Source of the DNA: Candidatus Uhrbacteria bacterium
GTDB lineage: Bacteria > Patescibacteriota > Patescibacteriia > UBA9934
Length of the DNA: 64,000 nucleotides
Assembly: GCA_003518105.1 (NCBI GenBank)
Contig: DOZH01000008.1
Coordinates: 128,854 to 192,853, forward strand
Direction: 5' to 3'
A program made the position numbers and the translations under genes. This document shows, one piece after another, positions 17,051 through 25,829 of this stretch. The first letter of the stretch is position 1. Each line of letters opens with the position of its first letter. Below the pieces are notes generated by a model that did not search any database, had not been told where the DNA came from, and was given only the letters and a program-made list of their open reading frames with translations.

Positions 17051-17077
17051 ATTATAGTTTACTAACTTTTTAGTACT

Positions 17078-18094
17078 TTAGCCCACCTTATGCTCAACTA
17101 TTCTCTGAACCTCCTTAATACTCTCTAAATACGCCTCCTCTACGGGCGAAAGTGTCTTAGCTTGATACTTACGGTATTCACTCGTCGCTTTGTCTACAGC
17201 TCGTTCGTGACTAATGGAGCCAGCGTCTTTCAGTGCACCTTTACCAAAATTCTCAGCAAATTTGTCTAGCTCGGCAATCCAGTCTACCATCCGCATTTTT
17301 TCATGTTCCTGTGCCTTAATTTCTGCTAAATCAAAGAAGGCGGAGACTAAACGGTTTAAACGAAAAAGTTCATCTTTAGTTAAATAATTTTTCGCAATTC
17401 TCACCTCCGCCAGCACCGGCATGGCCCCAGCAAAAGTCGTTAGGCCCATAAAATCCTTGGCAGCATCTGCACGTTCGTGAATAGTTTCGGCAGCCGTGTG
17501 TTGATTAGTTGCGTAGTGCAATTTATTTTGTACAACTTTAAAAAACGCTACCGACTCAGAACTCTGCGGGTTATAATCTATGCTCGTAGCGTATAAATCG
17601 AGCACCTGACGGTAGAGGGCCTTCTCGCTCGAACGAATATCCCGAATACGCTCAAGCAGCTCTTTCCAATATTGTCCGCCACCATTGCCCTTGAGCCGTT
17701 CGTCGTCCATGGTGAAGCCCTTCACAATATACTCTCGCAAACGTGCCGTGGCCCACATGCGGAATTGTGTGCCTTGAACAGATTTTACGCGGTAGCCAAC
17801 GGAGATAATAACGTCCAGGTTGTAAAGTTTGACCTCTGATGTCTGGGTTTTCCCCTCAATTGCACCGTGTTTAGTGGTTCGTCGGGAATTCCGACATACC
17901 ACTTTTTCATCTAGTTCTTCTTCTTTAAAGATGTTTAAGATATGTTCGGCGACCGTGGATCGTCCTTTGTCAAAAAGTTCAGCCATCTGGTCTTGAGTAA
18001 GCCACACCGTCTCATTTTCAAGTCGTACCTCAAGCCTTGGGGCGCCGTTACCCCCTTCGTAGATAATTATTTCGTTGTTAGGTTTATTGACCAT
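17078..18094 (-). CDS. RhuM family protein, full length
   Basis: 338 residues. The N-terminal half holds VWLTQDQMAELFDKGRSTVAEHILNIF (HTH-like), then LYNLDVIISVGYRVKS; the C-terminal half, with the virulence RhuM pattern AVSFFKVVQNKLHYA-like (here VAFFKVVQNKLHYATNQHTAAETI) and DWIAELDKF, is complete. Function is unknown; RhuM is named from a Salmonella pathogenicity island. The dinD start-to-rhuM spacing of 4 nt indicates one transcript with DinD. It is a paralogue of the truncated copy at 7420-7878. Confidence 0.88.
   Translation of the reverse strand: MVNKPNNEIIIYEGGNGAPRLEVRLENETVWLTQDQMAELFDKGRSTVAEHILNIFKEEELDEKVVCRNSRRTTKHGAIEGKTQTSEVKLYNLDVIISVGYRVKSVQGTQFRMWATARLREYIVKGFTMDDERLKGNGGGQYWKELLERIRDIRSSEKALYRQVLDLYATSIDYNPQSSESVAFFKVVQNKLHYATNQHTAAETIHERADAAKDFMGLTTFAGAMPVLAEVRIAKNYLTKDELFRLNRLVSAFFDLAEIKAQEHEKMRMVDWIAELDKFAENFGKGALKDAGSISHERAVDKATSEYRKYQAKTLSPVEEAYLESIKEVQRIVEHKVG
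17873..17903. repeat. Imperfect palindrome inside rhuM
   Basis: Outer arms AGTGGT and ACCACT and inner arms GTCGG and CCGAC pair around GAATT, with two mismatched pairs between them. It lies over the protein motif VVCRNSRRTT, the same position as the perfect inverted repeat in the short rhuM. Confidence 0.7.
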
Positions 18095-18098
18095 ATCA

Positions 18099-18923
18099 TT
18101 ATTTTACGAGCTTCTTACCGGTAGACTTCACCTGTCGCTCCACCTTTTTCAAGTCTTCCTCTGCTGGTAAATTCTCCGGCTGAATGCCACTTTTCAGCAG
18201 TACCTCGCGGACGTTCTGATTATTCTTGATATGCTCCTCGGCTATTGGTTGCTCACCATATAACGCTCGTTCTTTCTTCACATTAAAACTAGTAATCTCG
18301 TTCGCCAAATCTTTCGCCTTAATCGTTACCGCTGGCAAAAAGTCGGCCAATGGACGTTTAGCGGGAATACCGAGCTTAGCCTTCATCTCTTGAGTACTAT
18401 GACCACCAAATAATACATTATCGCCTTTGCTCTTAATTCGCGCTAAGCCAATATTATCAACCCCACGCTCAAACAAAACGCCGGACAACTCTCTATCAGA
18501 TTCGGTGAGCTTGTTACGAGCCTGTAATCGCTCCAAATCCGCCAAACGCTTGACGATGAGCTCCTGATTCCTCGTTTGTACCGCAAAGTAAGTCTGAGCA
18601 AAAGCAATCTCGTCTTTGCGAGGATCGCCATTCTGAGCAATGAGATAGCAAGCGTAACGGGTAAGCATAATATCTGCTACTTCCCGAGTTCCGCCATTCG
18701 GCATTGGGGATGATTTCGTGACGTCACGAAAATGATCATTCATTGGCTGTTTTGCCGTCTCACAAGCAATCCTCGCCTTTTTCAAGGCATTTTCGAAGTT
18801 CTCCCAACGTCCATAACCAAGCAAAGTCTGTAACTCACGCGCATACCAAAACTCAACCCCGTTCTCTTCGTGCACACAATCCTCAAAATTCTTATGTAAT
18901 GCAGTGATAACTTGGGGCTCCAT
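18099..18923 (-). CDS. dinD: DinD family protein (DNA damage-inducible protein D)
   Basis: 274 residues. The DinD/BRO-like pattern is clear: VEFWYARELQTLLGYGRWENF, then LTRYACYLIAQNGDPRKDEIAFAQTYFAVQTR and the C-terminal helical part. In Escherichia coli DinD antagonises RecA filaments after SOS induction; whether this copy does so is unknown. It heads a transcript with rhuM. A second DinD is at 41579-42358. An 18-nt perfect palindrome lies in the gene directly after the NDHF codons. Confidence 0.88.
   Translation of the reverse strand: MEPQVITALHKNFEDCVHEENGVEFWYARELQTLLGYGRWENFENALKKARIACETAKQPMNDHFRDVTKSSPMPNGGTREVADIMLTRYACYLIAQNGDPRKDEIAFAQTYFAVQTRNQELIVKRLADLERLQARNKLTESDRELSGVLFERGVDNIGLARIKSKGDNVLFGGHSTQEMKAKLGIPAKRPLADFLPAVTIKAKDLANEITSFNVKKERALYGEQPIAEEHIKNNQNVREVLLKSGIQPENLPAEEDLKKVERQVKSTGKKLVK
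18714..18731. repeat. Perfect palindrome inside dinD (copy 1)
   Basis: TTTCGTGACGTCACGAAA is its own reverse complement; with one mismatch and one extra base the symmetry extends to about 18709-18737. It follows the codons for NDHF, exactly where the second dinD carries a 30-nt perfect palindrome. Confidence 0.9.
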
Positions 18924-18960
18924 ATTTGGTATAGTTAGATGAACCTCAATCTTACCACGT

Positions 18961-20547
18961 CTATCTCTGTCTACTTGTTACAGCTGTGACTAACTTCGGC
19001 AACCTCACCATCTCCTTCTCCCCATCTTGCGCCAACTTCGCATGAAGTCCCTCCCAGTCAAAAAACGGTAAAACGAAAATCATATACCCCAAGCCAATCG
19101 GGTGATTCAGGTACGGCGAGAAGACGTGGGTGATGAAGAGCGCGACCACGCCAGCGTAGAGGCCAATAGTCAGCCAGCGGTGGCCGTGGTTGTGGTAGGT
19201 GAAGTAGAAGGCGCGGCTGACGACCACGAGGTACCAGACGAAGGCGATGAGGCCGAGCAAGCCCATCTTGAGCCAAATGTCCTGATAGCCCCATTCAAAG
19301 CGATAGGTGGTGTACTCGCCAGTTGGGTTAGTGGCGCGGATGCGAGGGTCGTCCGTAATGAAGGTGACGTTGTGACCAAAGCCGCGGCCGAGCATCGGAC
19401 TCGCCACAATCTCCTGGTACATCGGGTAAAGCAAGTTCCAGCGGCTACTGACGGCTAACTCGCGGTCGTCGGTCTTGGTAGTCTTATAGAAAGCTGCCTC
19501 CTTAAAGTTGGGATGCGGAGGAATTGGGCTGACAATTACGGCCCAGAACAAGACAGCTCCCAAGGTCATAACTAGGCCGACCCGACCGGCGTTCAAAATA
19601 TGCTTGCCGATGGTTTTCGGCGCATCAAGTAGCACAAACAAGGCCACAATGCCAGCTCCAGCTAAGGCACCTAGGACAAAGCTGCGGGACAAGCTGACGA
19701 CGAAAGCGGCGGTACAGAGAATTAGGGTCACCTTGGCGGCCAGCGGCATGCGTTCGCTCTTCCACACCGTAAACTTAGCGGCGACCAGGGCGAAGATCAT
19801 GACCATCGGGAAGAAATGCGCTGGTTGGAACACGCGGAAGTACCACGGGCTAGTATTCGACAAGAAGTTACCCACAAACCAGCTTGGTCCAGTTAGCAAG
19901 GTAACTTCAGCAATGCGGGCGTCACGCACAAATTCGTAGACACTAGTAAGTACGCCCCCTGGAAGATGAGTAAAGAGAAACAAGATGAAGAGGGTGTTAA
20001 CGCAAATAAAGATAGTGCTGGCAAAGAAAACCTGGAGCAGTTCTCGTTTTTTATTGCTGTCCCAAACAATCGACAACATTGGCAAGAGATAAGCGATGGT
20101 GACGTAGCTGTTAGCGTCGTCGAAAACCTGAGCCACATTATTCTGCAGGAAGCCGATGGCGGTACCAAGAACAACGGCCACGAGGAGCAGCAACCACGGC
20201 GTATCGCGGAGTACCATGAACTTCGGCCACGTCTTCGTCTTAAGCGAAGTCACAAGCCAAGCCAACATGACAGCAGCGAAGATGACCATTCTGATGGACA
20301 AGCTGAAACCGCCGACACTGGCGTCGATGAGGTGACCGTGTCCTCCCACCATAATCTCCGCAAAAGCAATCAACAGCCCATTTATCGGATTCTTGTACGC
20401 CATGACGGCCGTCACCACAAAGATGAGGCCGAGGACGATCAGCGATGGGATTTGCTGATGTTGGACGGGAATGGCGACGAGGGTCGTCAAGGTCAACGCT
20501 GCTAAGGCTATCCAGGAAGTCTTACCTACAAATTGCTTGCTAAACAT
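18961..20547 (-). CDS. O-antigen ligase/polymerase-like membrane protein
   Basis: 528 residues with about 12 hydrophobic segments and the Wzy_C/WaaL-type periplasmic loop followed by the motif PMLGRGFGHNVTF. These proteins polymerise or ligate surface glycans on the outer face of the membrane. It ends a five-gene polysaccharide cluster transcribed from 24.6 kb downward (flippase, three glycosyltransferases, this protein), 9 nt after the preceding gene. Ligase versus polymerase cannot be separated by eye. Confidence 0.8.
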   Translation of the reverse strand: MFSKQFVGKTSWIALAALTLTTLVAIPVQHQQIPSLIVLGLIFVVTAVMAYKNPINGLLIAFAEIMVGGHGHLIDASVGGFSLSIRMVIFAAVMLAWLVTSLKTKTWPKFMVLRDTPWLLLLVAVVLGTAIGFLQNNVAQVFDDANSYVTIAYLLPMLSIVWDSNKKRELLQVFFASTIFICVNTLFILFLFTHLPGGVLTSVYEFVRDARIAEVTLLTGPSWFVGNFLSNTSPWYFRVFQPAHFFPMVMIFALVAAKFTVWKSERMPLAAKVTLILCTAAFVVSLSRSFVLGALAGAGIVALFVLLDAPKTIGKHILNAGRVGLVMTLGAVLFWAVIVSPIPPHPNFKEAAFYKTTKTDDRELAVSSRWNLLYPMYQEIVASPMLGRGFGHNVTFITDDPRIRATNPTGEYTTYRFEWGYQDIWLKMGLLGLIAFVWYLVVVSRAFYFTYHNHGHRWLTIGLYAGVVALFITHVFSPYLNHPIGLGYMIFVLPFFDWEGLHAKLAQDGEKEMVRLPKLVTAVTSRQR

Positions 20548-20556
20548 AATATTAGG

Positions 20557-21432
20557 CTAACCTCGTTTAATTACTGCGGCACCGTACGCTAGAACGATGA
20601 ACACCGGGGCGAGAATCCATAACACCAGCGCCGCGCCAACACCGTGATGCTTGGCAAAATACTTGCGCATACTCTCCCGCACCCACTTCTGCTTTCTGAT
20701 AGTCGCTAATTGGTCGAACGTATGCCCCTTGTGGTGGACGATTTCTACATCGGCGTAATGGCGAGTGATAAAGCCGGCATCATGAGCCATCTTGCAATAG
20801 TCCACCTCCTCGAACCAAATGAAGTAACGCTCGTCAAACAGGCCAATGGCGTCGATAACACTCCGACGTATCATCATGAACGCGCCCATGATCGAGTCCA
20901 CATCTTGCGTCTGCAAAGGGTCGACGTCCCGCATCATGTAGTCATCAATACTCCGTACCCGACGCACAAAATGCGGCACCTTGAGCATGATAAGCAGCTG
21001 GTCGATTAGCTTAGGGAAACGACGAATGCTGTCCTGCAGTTCACCATTCGGATAACGGATGATGCAACTGCCAATCCCCACCTCAGTATCCCTGTCCATA
21101 TGCGCAACCATCTTAGCGATGGCGTCAGGCGGCACGACAGTATCGGGATTCAAGAGGAGGACGTAGCGCCCGGTGGCCAACTTCATTCCTTGATTCACCG
21201 CCGCCGCGAACCCTCGGTTCATTTCGTTCGACCTATAGGTTGCATCGGTCAAATATTCTTTAACGAGTTTTTCTGTAGCTGCATTCCCCGCGTTATCAAC
21301 CACGATGATCTCGTCCCGGACGAGGCTTGTCCCGGACGAGGCTTGTCCGGGACGTGTCAATGATTTCAAACACGCCGTCAAAACCGCCGGAGCTTCTTTA
21401 TAAGTCAGAATTACTATCGAGACGTCGGTCAT
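20557..21432 (-). CDS. Family 2 glycosyltransferase with in-frame palindromic insertion
   Basis: 291 residues, GT-A fold, rhamnosyltransferase-like: VSIVILTYKE, DEIIVVDNAG, LLLNPDTVVPPDAI (DxD-like) and the late FDERYFIWFEEVDYC. The C-terminus has a membrane-associated hydrophobic stretch. Between the first helix and DEIIVVDNAG there is an extra segment of about 11 residues, GQASSGTSLVR, not usual in the family, encoded by a palindromic tandem repeat at 21313-21353. The ATG overlaps the stop of the upstream glycosyltransferase by 4 nt (ATGA). Confidence 0.88.
   Translation of the reverse strand: MTDVSIVILTYKEAPAVLTACLKSLTRPGQASSGTSLVRDEIIVVDNAGNAATEKLVKEYLTDATYRSNEMNRGFAAAVNQGMKLATGRYVLLLNPDTVVPPDAIAKMVAHMDRDTEVGIGSCIIRYPNGELQDSIRRFPKLIDQLLIMLKVPHFVRRVRSIDDYMMRDVDPLQTQDVDSIMGAFMMIRRSVIDAIGLFDERYFIWFEEVDYCKMAHDAGFITRHYADVEIVHHKGHTFDQLATIRKQKWVRESMRKYFAKHHGVGAALVLWILAPVFIVLAYGAAVIKRG
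21313..21353. repeat. Palindromic tandem repeat within glycosyltransferase gene
   Basis: CCCGGACGAGGCTTGT occurs twice in tandem (21315-21330, 21331-21346) and the whole is bounded by GTCCCGGAC (21313-21321) and its complement GTCCGGGAC (21345-21353). The unit is closely related to the cysS terminator hairpin at 60140-60180, whose minus strand reads GTCCCGGACGGCTTG. Confidence 0.85.
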
Positions 21433-22142
21433 ACAAGATGATGTTTTTTAACAATTATCTGTCGTGCCGCTTCATACTTACTGACACGGGCCGGCTTCCA
21501 CGGCAACCAACGCCATGGTAGTTGGTACACGAACGATGGCAGCCAACTCGAGCCGATGCGTGATGGCCCGTCGATGGTGACGTCGAACCACACGCCGGGT
21601 ACTAATATGCCCTCAAAGCCACGTTCTAGCATGGTGAGCCACACGTCCCAGTCCTGAAAGCGTTTAATAGTCTCGTCAAAGCCCGGAAATATACTGTGTT
21701 TTACCAAACAAGTAGTATGCACAAAGTTGACCCGCTTTAAACGACTAGCGCTAAACGGCAGGCCACGGAAGACCTTCCAACCAAAACGGAAACCGGTGTA
21801 AGCGTAACCAACATTTTTTGGCGCTGACTCGAGCGCGGCAAAACATTTGGTGAGCATGCCTTTTTTAAGGACGACGTCCGCGTCCGCAAACATGAGGTAC
21901 TTACCGGTCGCCGCATAGAGTCCTCGATTTCTGGCCGGATTAGAGCCTTTGTTCTCCTGGTGGATGACCGTCACTCTATCCTCATATTTTTTGAGCACCT
22001 CAGCCGTGTTATCCGTACTCCCATCGTCGACCACAATCACCTCAATGCCGACTCCCGCTTGCGCCAAAATAGAATCCAAGCAAGCTGGCAAAGTTGCCGC
22101 ATGCTGGTAGGTTGGCACAATGACGGAAATGAGTGGCTTCAT
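21429..22142 (-). CDS. Family 2 glycosyltransferase
   Basis: 237 residues: ISVIVPTYQHAATLPACLDSIL, VIVVDDGSTDNTAEVL, NRGLYAATGKYLMFADADVV (DxD motif), then a short C-terminal part with WDVWLTMLERGF. It transfers a sugar from a nucleotide donor to a surface glycan precursor on the cytoplasmic side; donor and acceptor are unknown. It overlaps the next gene by 4 nt and starts 1 nt after the stop of the GT4 gene, so the cluster is translationally coupled. Confidence 0.9.
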   Translation of the reverse strand: MKPLISVIVPTYQHAATLPACLDSILAQAGVGIEVIVVDDGSTDNTAEVLKKYEDRVTVIHQENKGSNPARNRGLYAATGKYLMFADADVVLKKGMLTKCFAALESAPKNVGYAYTGFRFGWKVFRGLPFSASRLKRVNFVHTTCLVKHSIFPGFDETIKRFQDWDVWLTMLERGFEGILVPGVWFDVTIDGPSRIGSSWLPSFVYQLPWRWLPWKPARVSKYEAARQIIVKKHHLV

Positions 22143-22143
22143 A

Positions 22144-23190
22144 CTAGCTCAGTAATTCATCTAACTTCGACATCTGCGCCAACCTCGTGAACTCAGCGAG
22201 CACTCGTTCCCTTCCCTTCTTTCCTTGCTGCGCGCCGAGTTCTCGATCGTTTACGTAGCCTTCGATGACTTTCGTTAACATCTCCACCGAGCCATCAATC
22301 AGCGTCCCCGTCCCTTCATCGATAACCGCCTCATCAACTCCCGGTGTGTTATTAGCAATCACGGGCAGTCCAAACAACCCAGCCTCCAAATACACAATCC
22401 CAAACCCTTCTCTGTCCGTCACTGTCTTCTTAGCTGGCATGACAAACACATCAGCGTCATTATAAAATCGTACGAGGTCAGCGTTCTCAATGATACTGTG
22501 CACAGTTACACGGTTACGCAGCTCGAGCTCGTCTATCTTCTCTTCGATGACACTTTTAAATGGTCCGTCACCTACAATATCATACCTAACCGCAGGCAAG
22601 TTCTTGATCGCTTCCAACACCAACAAATGACCCTTTCGTTCCACCAATCTAGCCACCGTCAACAGCCGCAGCCCAGTTCTAGCCTCACCTACCGCCGAGT
22701 CCGAGCCTCGATTATCATTCCCCTCATCGATTACCTCTGCACTCTTCACCATCTCATCGGCAATACATGGATAAACAACTAGCGGCTCAACCCCTGGCAC
22801 AAACTCCGTCACCTCGCTGGCCAAGGCTTGTGAGTTCGTCACCACCTTCTTGGCGAGTCGCAATATTCTCTTCGTTAACTCCCTCCGCACTATTCCCTGC
22901 CGAGCCAGGTCGAAATCGAGTCCGTGCAGAAAGATGACGTACGGCTTACCGCCAAGTAACTTTGCCGCCAACGCTGCGGTACCAAACGGCAACACATGAT
23001 GGATCCACAACTGATCGTAATCTGCACGACCTTGCCAGTACAGAGAAAAGAGTTCGTTATAACTTGGCATGACGTCAAACGCCGTGACTTCGACGTTGCC
23101 CGGGAAAGTCTGCTTGATAGCCTCAATATAGCGCGCGACTCCGCCCTTGAATCCTGGAGCCTCAATTGTCGGCAAGAGAATACGGGCCAT
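22144..23190 (-). CDS. Family 4 glycosyltransferase (GT-B fold)
   Basis: 348 residues from ATG 23190, where the usual start MARILLPTIEAPGFKGGVARYIE begins; a longer frame to 23286 lies in the flippase gene. The GT4 C-terminal signature is visible: LLTVARLVERKGH, DADVFVMPAKKTVTDREGFGIVYLEAGLFGLPVIANNTPGVDEAV, with the catalytic EGFGIVYLE-type EX7E motif. It adds a sugar during surface polysaccharide assembly. Neighbours are the flippase upstream and a GT2 gene downstream. Confidence 0.9.
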   Translation of the reverse strand: MARILLPTIEAPGFKGGVARYIEAIKQTFPGNVEVTAFDVMPSYNELFSLYWQGRADYDQLWIHHVLPFGTAALAAKLLGGKPYVIFLHGLDFDLARQGIVRRELTKRILRLAKKVVTNSQALASEVTEFVPGVEPLVVYPCIADEMVKSAEVIDEGNDNRGSDSAVGEARTGLRLLTVARLVERKGHLLVLEAIKNLPAVRYDIVGDGPFKSVIEEKIDELELRNRVTVHSIIENADLVRFYNDADVFVMPAKKTVTDREGFGIVYLEAGLFGLPVIANNTPGVDEAVIDEGTGTLIDGSVEMLTKVIEGYVNDRELGAQQGKKGRERVLAEFTRLAQMSKLDELLS

Positions 23191-23191
23191 A

Positions 23192-24622
23192 TTAGCGTCG
23201 ACGAAGAATCTGGCGGAAGGAATGGAGGTGCTCCACGGTGAAAGCTCGGCTAGCAAAGATACAAATAACGTAGACGAGGCCACCAATTATCATCGACGCT
23301 ACAAAAGGAACGTGGGATTTGATGACGAAAACGACGAGTGCCATGAACAGACCAGATAAATAAAAGCCCCCGACACTCTTAATCAGCTCGATAAACTTGA
23401 GTGAGGCAATGGGGGCGGCAAAATACCAGCCAACGGAAAACATGACGACAAAGGAGATTATGGCGGCTACACAGGCGCCAGCAATGCCGAGGATTGGAAT
23501 AAGGATGAGATTGGCCACTACGTTGATGACCATGACGCTGCCCATGATGGCAGTTTTGATATGTTGGCGACGAGTGGCGTTGAGCAGCGACCCGATCGGG
23601 AAGTCGAGGAAAATTGGTAAGAGCACGAAGATGAGAATCGACAAGGGAATGGCGGCACTCGCGTAGTCATGGTTAAAATAACTAATAATTTCTGGAGCTA
23701 ACGACCAAATACCAAAAACGATCGGGGCCGCCAAAAGCGAGACATACCACTCAGCGTCAAGAAAAATCTTTTTTAGTTGAGCGGGATTATCCGCGGCTGC
23801 ACTCATGGTTGGATACAGAGCACCAATAAAGGCCAGCGGCAAAAACTGAAAAGCGTAAGTCAACTTATAAGCCACACCGTAAACCCCCACCGCTGCTTGA
23901 CCGAGAATAGCGTTCAAGACGAAGCTATCAAAATAGGAGTAGATTTTGACGAAAACGGCGGCCAGAAAGAACGGAAAAGCCATGCGGAGGAGGACCGTGT
24001 CGAAAGAAACTTTGGGAAGAAGCGACCTGCAGCCGAGGCGGCGAGCCACCTGGTAGGCGGAAAAGAAGAGGTTGAAGGTGCTGCCGAGGGTGAGGGCCAG
24101 AACTAGTGTCGGCAAGGTGGCGGTGTGGGTGATGATGAGAACAAGGCCGAGGACCGTGGACAATAACTGACCAGAGAAAATACCGAGTGACTCGTAGGCC
24201 AGATTTTGCAGGCCGCGCAAGACGCTGTAGAAAGTCAGCGACAAGGTGTCCGCAATCATAATGCCGAGCGCTAAAAGCACAAGCATCTGCACCTGCTCAG
24301 TGTAGCCGACAACAGCCGGAAGAATGAAAGCGATAGTAATGGAGCACGGAATAGTGAAGAGCTTGAAACCCAGAATGCTGCGCAGCCACCTGGTTGCCTC
24401 ACTTGGTGTGCGGGCTACTTCACGCGTCAACACGGAGGTGAGGCCGATATCGTCCAGCACGCCAATAGTCGTCACCATGCCGAGAGCCAAGAAGTACGCG
24501 CCATTGCCGCTACTCCCCAGATAATTCGCTAAAATAGCAAAATAGGCAAAAGCTATGCACTTCTGCCCAATACTCGCCGCTGTCAAAAACAGGGTATTTT
24601 TAGCTAGTTTACTGGTGGTCAT
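23192..24622 (-). CDS. Oligosaccharide flippase (Wzx/MATE-like)
   Basis: 476 residues with about 12-14 membrane segments, beginning KLAKNTLFLTAASIGQKCIAF, the usual polysaccharide-transporter N-terminus. It should flip undecaprenyl-linked glycan units across the membrane for the O-antigen-ligase-like protein of the same cluster. It is the first gene of the cluster, with a promoter 8 nt upstream of its ATG. Confidence 0.87.
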   Translation of the reverse strand: MTTSKLAKNTLFLTAASIGQKCIAFAYFAILANYLGSSGNGAYFLALGMVTTIGVLDDIGLTSVLTREVARTPSEATRWLRSILGFKLFTIPCSITIAFILPAVVGYTEQVQMLVLLALGIMIADTLSLTFYSVLRGLQNLAYESLGIFSGQLLSTVLGLVLIITHTATLPTLVLALTLGSTFNLFFSAYQVARRLGCRSLLPKVSFDTVLLRMAFPFFLAAVFVKIYSYFDSFVLNAILGQAAVGVYGVAYKLTYAFQFLPLAFIGALYPTMSAAADNPAQLKKIFLDAEWYVSLLAAPIVFGIWSLAPEIISYFNHDYASAAIPLSILIFVLLPIFLDFPIGSLLNATRRQHIKTAIMGSVMVINVVANLILIPILGIAGACVAAIISFVVMFSVGWYFAAPIASLKFIELIKSVGGFYLSGLFMALVVFVIKSHVPFVASMIIGGLVYVICIFASRAFTVEHLHSFRQILRRR

Positions 24623-24630
24623 GTGGCTTA

Positions 24631-24659
24631 ATAGTACCCCGAATTAGCGATGTTTACAA
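24631..24659 (-). promoter_or_regulatory. Promoter of the polysaccharide cluster
   Basis: Minus strand: TTGTAA (24654-24659), 17-nt spacer, TACTAT (24631-24636), then 8 nt to the ATG at 24622. The -35 box nearly touches the terminator of the ribosomal operon. A near-leaderless mRNA is predicted. Confidence 0.55.
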
Positions 24660-24661
24660 AC

Positions 24662-24687
24662 AAAAATCCCCCACTTGCGTGAGAGAT
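24662..24687 (-). terminator. Intrinsic terminator of the ribosomal protein operon
   Basis: On the minus strand ATCTCTCAC pairs with GTGGGGGAT (9 bp, two G-U) around a GCAA tetraloop and is followed by TTTTTG. It lies 19 nt after the rpsI stop. Confidence 0.85.
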
Positions 24688-24705
24688 CCTTGCTGGATAA
24701 GCGAA

Positions 24706-25101
24706 TTAACGCTTGCGCCACTGTGGTGAACGGCGAGCACCATGCTTACCGAACTTCTTGCGCTCCTTCTTGCGAGGGTCGCGGGTCAAGAGGCTCTGAG
24801 CCTTCAAGGTTGCCTTGAGGGCTTCGTCCATCATGACGAGGGCGCGAGCAATACCGAGCTTTACGGCGTCGGACTGACCGGTTGGACCACCACCGACGGT
24901 CTTGACGGTGACGTCCATGCTGGTCAAGTTACCCGTTTCCTTGAGTGGGCGCTCAACAGAGGCCTGCAAAGTTGGGGTGGTGAAGAACTCCTGATATGGT
25001 TTACCGTTGACGGTGATCTTACCGCTACCAGCTGGGTACAAGCGCACCTGAGCTACTGCAGTCTTACGACGACCGACGGATTGGAAATACTTTTCAGCCA
25101 T
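24706..25101 (-). CDS. rpsI: 30S ribosomal protein S9
   Basis: 131 residues, normal length. The sequence has the S9 core SVGRRKTAVAQVRLYPAGSG, TVKTVGGGPTGQSDAVKLGIARAL and the basic C-terminal tail KKFGKHGARRSPQWRKR, which reaches the P-site tRNA. Last gene of the infA-to-rpsI operon, 1 nt after rplM. No Shine-Dalgarno sequence is visible. Confidence 0.97.
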   Translation of the reverse strand: MAEKYFQSVGRRKTAVAQVRLYPAGSGKITVNGKPYQEFFTTPTLQASVERPLKETGNLTSMDVTVKTVGGGPTGQSDAVKLGIARALVMMDEALKATLKAQSLLTRDPRKKERKKFGKHGARRSPQWRKR

Positions 25102-25102
25102 A

Positions 25103-25471
25103 TTAGGAAATTGACAACCGCTTCATGCGGTTCGTGCGGTGCTTGTTCTTTGGCAACATACGGGACACGGCAGCGCGGAGGACGGATGCTGGATCCTTTT
25201 CCCACATCACACGCATCGTGGTCTCGTGAATACCGCCTGGGTGACCACTGTGATGGAAGTACTTCTTATCTTCGTACTTTTTGCCCGTCACCTTGATTCC
25301 GGCGCAGTTGGTCACGACGACCAGGTTGCCAGCGTCCACGTTTGGCTGGTAAACAGCACTGGTCTTACCCATGAGGTTCATGGCAATTTGTGTTGCCAAG
25401 CGACCGAGGATTTTGCCAGTAGCGTCGAAGGCCACCGTCTTACGGACTGGATTGATTATTGTGTTTGCCAT
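25103..25471 (-). CDS. rplM: 50S ribosomal protein L13
   Basis: 122 residues, about 20 shorter than the usual 142 at the C-terminus. Family features: DATGKILGRLATQIAMNLMGK, the YFHHSGHPGG segment and VLRAAVSRMLPKNKHRTNRMKRL. It precedes rpsI as in most bacteria. The shortening fits reduced ribosomal proteins in this kind of organism. Confidence 0.97.
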   Translation of the reverse strand: MANTIINPVRKTVAFDATGKILGRLATQIAMNLMGKTSAVYQPNVDAGNLVVVTNCAGIKVTGKKYEDKKYFHHSGHPGGIHETTMRVMWEKDPASVLRAAVSRMLPKNKHRTNRMKRLSIS

Positions 25472-25473
25472 AT

Positions 25474-25824
25474 TTAGACGAATTCGATGAGCGCCAAGTC
25501 AGCTGCATCACCCTTACGAGCACCGAGTTTGGTGATTCGTGTATAACCGCCGGTGCGAGTTAGGAAACGAGGACCAAGAACTTCGAGCAACTTCTTCACT
25601 GGCTGTTCAGTCGTGAAGTAGCCGAGCAAGGCGCGGCGAGTAGCTAGGTCGTTCTTGCGGGCCATGGTGACCAACTTCTCCACCGCTGGACGAGCATACT
25701 TAGCACGAGCGATGGTCGTTTCAATCTTTTCATAAGTGATAAGACTGGTGACCAAGTCGCGTAACATTGCTTTGCGGCCAGAGGTATGGCGACTAAATGT
25801 TTTCTTATTTTTACGATGTCGCAT
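25474..25824 (-). CDS. rplQ: 50S ribosomal protein L17
   Basis: 116 residues, starting MRHRKNKKTFSRHTSGRKAMLRDLVTSLI, the diagnostic L17 N-terminus. Lies between rpoA and rplM; truA, often found here, is absent. Spacing to rpoA is 5 nt. Confidence 0.97.
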   Translation of the reverse strand: MRHRKNKKTFSRHTSGRKAMLRDLVTSLITYEKIETTIARAKYARPAVEKLVTMARKNDLATRRALLGYFTTEQPVKKLLEVLGPRFLTRTGGYTRITKLGARKGDAADLALIEFV

Positions 25825-25829
25825 ACGTG

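Noticed and set aside
4727..18923. Prophage or integrative element
   Set aside because: No integrase, transposase, capsid or att-like repeats were found around the region; it is better described as an accessory island.
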